Origin: Gallionella sp. UBA6045
Lineage (GTDB): Bacteria; Pseudomonadota; Gammaproteobacteria; Burkholderiales; Gallionellaceae
NCBI GenBank assembly: GCA_002429165.1
Contig: DIYV01000053.1
Coordinates: 1-8,132 of the forward strand
Reading direction: 5' to 3'
DNA length: 8,132 nucleotides
Under the pieces are notes generated by a model. It worked only from the letters and a program-made list of their open reading frames with translations. It was not told where the DNA came from and did no database searches. Each line of letters starts with the position of its first letter. Within the stretch, counting starts at the first letter, position 1. Positions 6,052-8,132 of this stretch are shown one piece after another. A program made the position numbers and the translations under genes.

Positions 6052-7014
6052 TTAACTTTCCTGCGCATCAAGCCTGGCAATGAAATTCTCCAACTCCTTC
6101 GGCAACGGCGCAACCAGCCGCATAGGCTCGCCCGTCAACGGATGCGCAAATGCAATGCTGTGGGCATGCAAAAACATGCGCTTCAGTCCCTGTTTCATCA
6201 ACACCTTGTTGCGCGCAAAGTCACCGTACTTGTCGTCTCCGGCGATCGGAAAGCCGAGATGGGAGAGATGCACACGAATCTGGTGGGTGCGTCCTGTCTT
6301 GAGTTGCGCTTCCAGCAGGCTGAATCCTGGCTCGTTATTTTGTGGCGCCCAGCTTTTTTGCAATGTGAATATCGTGTGCGAGGCCTGCCCGCCTTCCCTG
6401 ACCATCACGCGCTTCTCGCCTTGCGGGGTATCGAACTTGTGCAGCGGCAGTTTGACATGCTGTTTAACATTCTTCCATTGCCCCAGCACCAGCGTGAAAT
6501 AACGCTTGTCGCTGTTCCCCTCGCGCATGATCTCGTGCATCGCGGTCAGCGCGGAACGCTTTTTCGCCAATAGCAGCACGCCGGAAGTCTCGCGGTCCAG
6601 CCGGTGCACCAACTCGAGGAACTTGGCCTGCGGGCGCGCGCGCCGCATCTGTTCGATCACGCCGAAGCTGACCCCGCTGCCGCCGTGCACCGCGACACCG
6701 GAGGGCTTGTTCACCACCACCAGCGCGTCATCCTCGTAAATGATCGGGAATTCGACCGCCGGGATGTGCGCCTGCTCGACCTCATGCTTTTCCGCCACGC
6801 GGATTGGCGGGATGCGCAGCAGATCGCCCAGCTTCAGCCGGTAAGTCTGGTCGATGCGCTTCTTGTTCACCCGCACCTCGCCGCGCAGGATGCGATAAAC
6901 ATGGCTTTTGGGCACGCCTTTCAGGTGTTTGAACAGGAAGTTGTCGATGCGCTGTGCCTCGCCACTTTCGTCGATTGTCAGAAAAGTGACAGAGTCTTTG
7001 CTTAAACCATTCAT
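6052..7014 (-). CDS. rluC: Ribosomal large subunit pseudouridine synthase C
   Basis: A 320-residue RluA-family enzyme that isomerises uridines of 23S rRNA to pseudouridine (U955, U2504 and U2580 in E. coli). Residues ~20-70 form the S4 RNA-binding domain (AQRIDNFLFKHLKGVPKSHV, then GEVRVNKKR and GDLLRIPP). The catalytic domain (PseudoU_synth_2, PF00849 type) follows: NKPSGVAVHGGSG (102-114), the active-site ELVHRLDRETSGVLLLAKKR (134-153) with catalytic Asp140, KRYFTLVLGQW (170-180), LLEAQLKTGRTHQIRVHLSH (233-252) and GDDKYGD (259-265). The order and the 'LKGVPKSHVYRILRGEVRVNKKR' type N-terminus fit RluC better than RluA or RluD. ATG 7014 is the only reasonable start but has no Shine-Dalgarno; a TATAAG lies just 4 nt upstream, so a very short leader is possible. 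It is divergent from rne, the usual arrangement. Confidence 0.93.
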   Translation of the reverse strand: MNGLSKDSVTFLTIDESGEAQRIDNFLFKHLKGVPKSHVYRILRGEVRVNKKRIDQTYRLKLGDLLRIPPIRVAEKHEVEQAHIPAVEFPIIYEDDALVVVNKPSGVAVHGGSGVSFGVIEQMRRARPQAKFLELVHRLDRETSGVLLLAKKRSALTAMHEIMREGNSDKRYFTLVLGQWKNVKQHVKLPLHKFDTPQGEKRVMVREGGQASHTIFTLQKSWAPQNNEPGFSLLEAQLKTGRTHQIRVHLSHLGFPIAGDDKYGDFARNKVLMKQGLKRMFLHAHSIAFAHPLTGEPMRLVAPLPKELENFIARLDAQES

Positions 7015-7060
7015 TTTGCTTATACTTCGCCGTTCGCGCGTTTTGGATTGGGTAAGTTTG

Positions 7061-7076
7061 GGATGTAATTACATCC
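7061..7076. promoter_or_regulatory. 16-bp perfect palindrome upstream of rluC (possible operator)
   Basis: GGATGTAATTACATCC is identical to its reverse complement. It lies 47 nt before the rluC start codon, where a promoter or operator would be expected. The central TAATTA could serve as a weak -10 on the minus strand. The symmetry suits a homodimeric regulator; none is identified. Confidence 0.5.
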
Positions 7077-7130
7077 TTCGCCAAAAAAAATGGCCACCCA
7101 AAGATTATTTGGGAATTGTTTGACAGAAGC

Positions 7131-7148
7131 GGCGGTGTATACACCGCC
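7131..7148. promoter_or_regulatory. 18-bp perfect palindrome between rluC and rne
   Basis: GGCGGTGTATACACCGCC is a perfect palindrome; as RNA it would make a 7-bp GC-rich stem with a UAUA loop on either strand. No T-tract follows on either strand, so it is not a standard terminator. TTGACA at 7120-7125 lies just left of it, with the central TATACA only 12 nt away, too close for an ordinary sigma-70 promoter. An operator or a leader hairpin are the main readings. Confidence 0.5.
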
Positions 7149-7419
7149 ACCCTTCCAGCCGCAGCCCGGTTAACATCACTCACCGGAACCAGCAGTGATA
7201 GTAATAGATTTACGCGCTCAAAGCACCTGTGGATTTTACGTGTTGTAGCCCCGACAATATTGATCAGTGCTTCAACACCCCCTAAGGAACTTTTGCACTG
7301 GTCGGCGTAGCAAATGCAGCAATGCACCCGCAACCACCGATACAGAAGTCCCAAAGAACGAATTTTTTGACCAGCTAACTATAGAGAACTGAATTGACCA
7401 ACCGATCGCACTTTACAAG

Positions 7420-7450
7420 ACTGTTTGCACGATTGCTCACTGTTTGCTCA
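7420..7450 (+). repeat. Short direct repeats in the rne leader
   Basis: ACTGTTTGC is found at 7420-7428 and 7439-7447 (period 19), and TTGCTCA at 7433-7439 and 7444-7450 (period 11). They lie 60-90 nt before the rne start. They could be protein-binding sites in the leader or a small duplication. Confidence 0.45.
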
Positions 7451-7484
7451 TCTGGAACGCTTAACCGCGTGTAGCCTGGTCTCG

Positions 7485-7502
7485 CCCGTGTCAGAGCGCG
7501 GG
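7485..7502 (+). promoter_or_regulatory. Hairpin overlapping the rne ribosome binding site
   Basis: CCCGTG (7485-7490) pairs with CGCGGG (7497-7502) around a TCAGAG loop, six pairs including one G-U. Its right arm takes in the first two G of the GGAGG Shine-Dalgarno (7501-7505), which stands 7 nt before the ATG at 7513. CCGCG at 7465-7469 can alternatively pair with 7497-7501. Such alternatives could modulate rne translation; this is inference. Confidence 0.4.
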
Positions 7503-7512
7503 AGGCAATAAA

Positions 7513-8132
7513 ATGAAACGCATGTTATTTAATGCGACACAACCGGAAGAACTCCGTGTCGCCATTGTTGACGGTCAGAAACTCATCGACCTCGACATTG
7601 AAACCGCCGGCAAAGAGCAACGCAAGAGCAACATCTACAAAGCTGTCATCACCCGCCTCGAGCCCAGTCTCGAAGCCTGTTTCGTCGAATACGGCGGCAA
7701 CCGGCACGGCTTCCTGCCCTTCAAGGAAGTCGCCCCGCAATATTTTCAACCCGGCAGCGGCAGCAGACCCTCGATCAAGGAAGCCTTGCGCGAAGGCCAG
7801 GAATTGCTGGTGCAGGTGGAAAAGGACGAGCGCGGCAACAAGGGTGCGGCACTGACCACTTATATTAGTCTGGCCGGCCGTTACATCGTGCTGATGCCGA
7901 ACAATCCGAGCGGCGGCGGTGTATCGCGCCGCATCGAAGGCGAAGAACGCGACGAGTTGCGCCAGGTATTGTCGCAGGTCGACGTGCCGCAGGGCATGAG
8001 CATCATCGCGCGCACCGCCGGTATCGGCCGCAACGAAGAAGAGCTGCAATGGGATCTGGATTACCTCAAGCAATTGTGGGATGCGATCGAAGGCGCGGCC
8101 GAATCGGAAAAAGCACCGTCGCTGATCTATCT
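7513..8132 (+). CDS. rne: Ribonuclease E, N-terminal part (3' truncated by window edge)
   Basis: The first 206 residues of RNase E, the endonuclease that starts decay of most mRNAs, processes rRNA and tRNA precursors and scaffolds the degradosome. The start [20 protein letters not shown] matches RNase E rather than RNase G. The RNase H-like and S1 segments are visible: [20 protein letters not shown] (41-60), [10 protein letters not shown] (61-70), [20 protein letters not shown] (92-111), then [20 protein letters not shown] (111-130) and [13 protein letters not shown] (138-150). ARTAG (166-170) contains the Arg-Thr pair of the 5'-monophosphate sensor. The catalytic Asp residues and the zinc link lie beyond the window. 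GGAGG at 7501-7505 fixes the start at ATG 7513. The frame stays open to the window's end. Divergent from rluC. Confidence 0.95.
   Translation, partial: MKRMLFNATQPEELRVAIVDGQKLIDLDIETAGKEQRKSNIYKAVITRLEPSLEACFVEYGGNRHGFLPFKEVAPQYFQPGSGSRPSIKEALREGQELLVQVEKDERGNKGAALTTYISLAGRYIVLMPNNPSGGGVSRRIEGEERDELRQVLSQVDVPQGMSIIARTAGIGRNEEELQWDLDYLKQLWDAIEGAAESEKAPSLIY

Larger units (their letters stand above)
7015..7512. other. Divergent rluC-rne intergenic region with rne leader
   Basis: About 500 nt without a supported gene. Reading left to right it holds a 16-bp palindrome (7061-7076), a weaker inverted repeat CCCAAA-GATTA-TTTGGG (7097-7113), TTGACA (7120-7125), an 18-bp palindrome (7131-7148), two interlocked small inverted repeats (CCGGT 7166-7170 with ACCGG 7182-7186; ATCACT 7175-7180 with AGTGAT 7194-7199), TTGACCA twice (7367, 7394), ACTGTTTGC twice (7420, 7439) and a hairpin reaching into the rne ribosome binding site. 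In E. coli rne has a long structured 5' untranslated region used for autoregulation; this region could serve the same purpose. TTGACA has no -10 at a proper distance, so I do not assign the rne promoter. Confidence 0.5.

Noticed and set aside
7083..7113. Intrinsic terminator on the minus strand (CCCAAA/TTTGGG stem then T8)
   Set aside because: The stem is weak and is separated by 6 nt from the T-tract, and no gene ends just upstream on that strand.
7120..7143. TTGACA...TATACA as a sigma-70 promoter for rne
   Set aside because: The two elements are only 12 nt apart, too short for a normal promoter, and the second is the centre of the palindrome.
6782..7354. 190-residue minus-strand open frame spanning the rluC start and the intergenic region
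   Set aside because: It overlaps rluC in another frame and its N-terminal half covers the palindromes; no family match, Cys/Arg-rich low-quality composition.
7525..8073. 182-residue minus-strand open frame opposite rne
   Set aside because: It is antisense to clear RNase E coding sequence; the rne frame has strong family identity and a good ribosome binding site.
1..8132. CRISPR array, tRNA, rRNA or insertion sequence
   Set aside because: No regularly spaced repeats, cloverleaf-like sequence, rRNA stretch or transposase family could be found on either strand.

Overview
The window looks like chromosomal DNA of a betaproteobacterium-like autotroph. Three things point there: a red-type Rubisco activase (CbbX) at the left edge, a type II NADH dehydrogenase, and the divergent rluC / rne arrangement typical of Gamma- and Betaproteobacteria. 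The genus cannot be fixed from sequence reading alone; a Nitrosomonadales-type carbon-fixing bacterium is my guess.

Layout. 1-1445 (+): the C-terminal part of cbbX, then a pyridoxamine-5'-phosphate-oxidase-like flavin-barrel protein and a small unrecognised helical protein, tightly spaced and probably one operon. 1446-1789: mostly non-coding, ending in a 10-codon mini-ORF with a strong ribosome binding site whose stop abuts the next gene's Shine-Dalgarno. 1790-3537 (+): a purE-like gene and, 14 nt further on, an unusual class II aldolase fused to a C-terminal Dabb domain; this pair is clearly more GC-rich than the cbbX group. 3538-3697: a spacer with an unexplained open stretch. 3698-4582 (+): a DMT/EamA permease. 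It converges on ndh (4611-5921, -), with a terminator in the 28-nt gap. rluC (6052-7014, -) follows, then a ~500-nt non-coding region with two perfect palindromes and other repeats, and finally the 5' part of rne (7513 to the right edge, +).

How the genes fit together. CbbX remodels inhibited Rubisco in the Calvin cycle. A class II aldolase beside it could suggest a Calvin-cycle role, but this protein is of the shorter GatY/KbaY-like type, carries an Asp where the family normally has a substrate-binding Asn, and has an extra Dabb domain. Its partner resembles PurE but differs at several normally conserved motif positions. The purE-like/aldolase-Dabb pair is the most interesting unit here and may be an uncharacterised small metabolic module. 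ndh, rluC and rne are housekeeping genes for respiration, 23S rRNA modification and RNA decay. The long region before rne is consistent with a structured, possibly autoregulated leader, as known for rne in E. coli.
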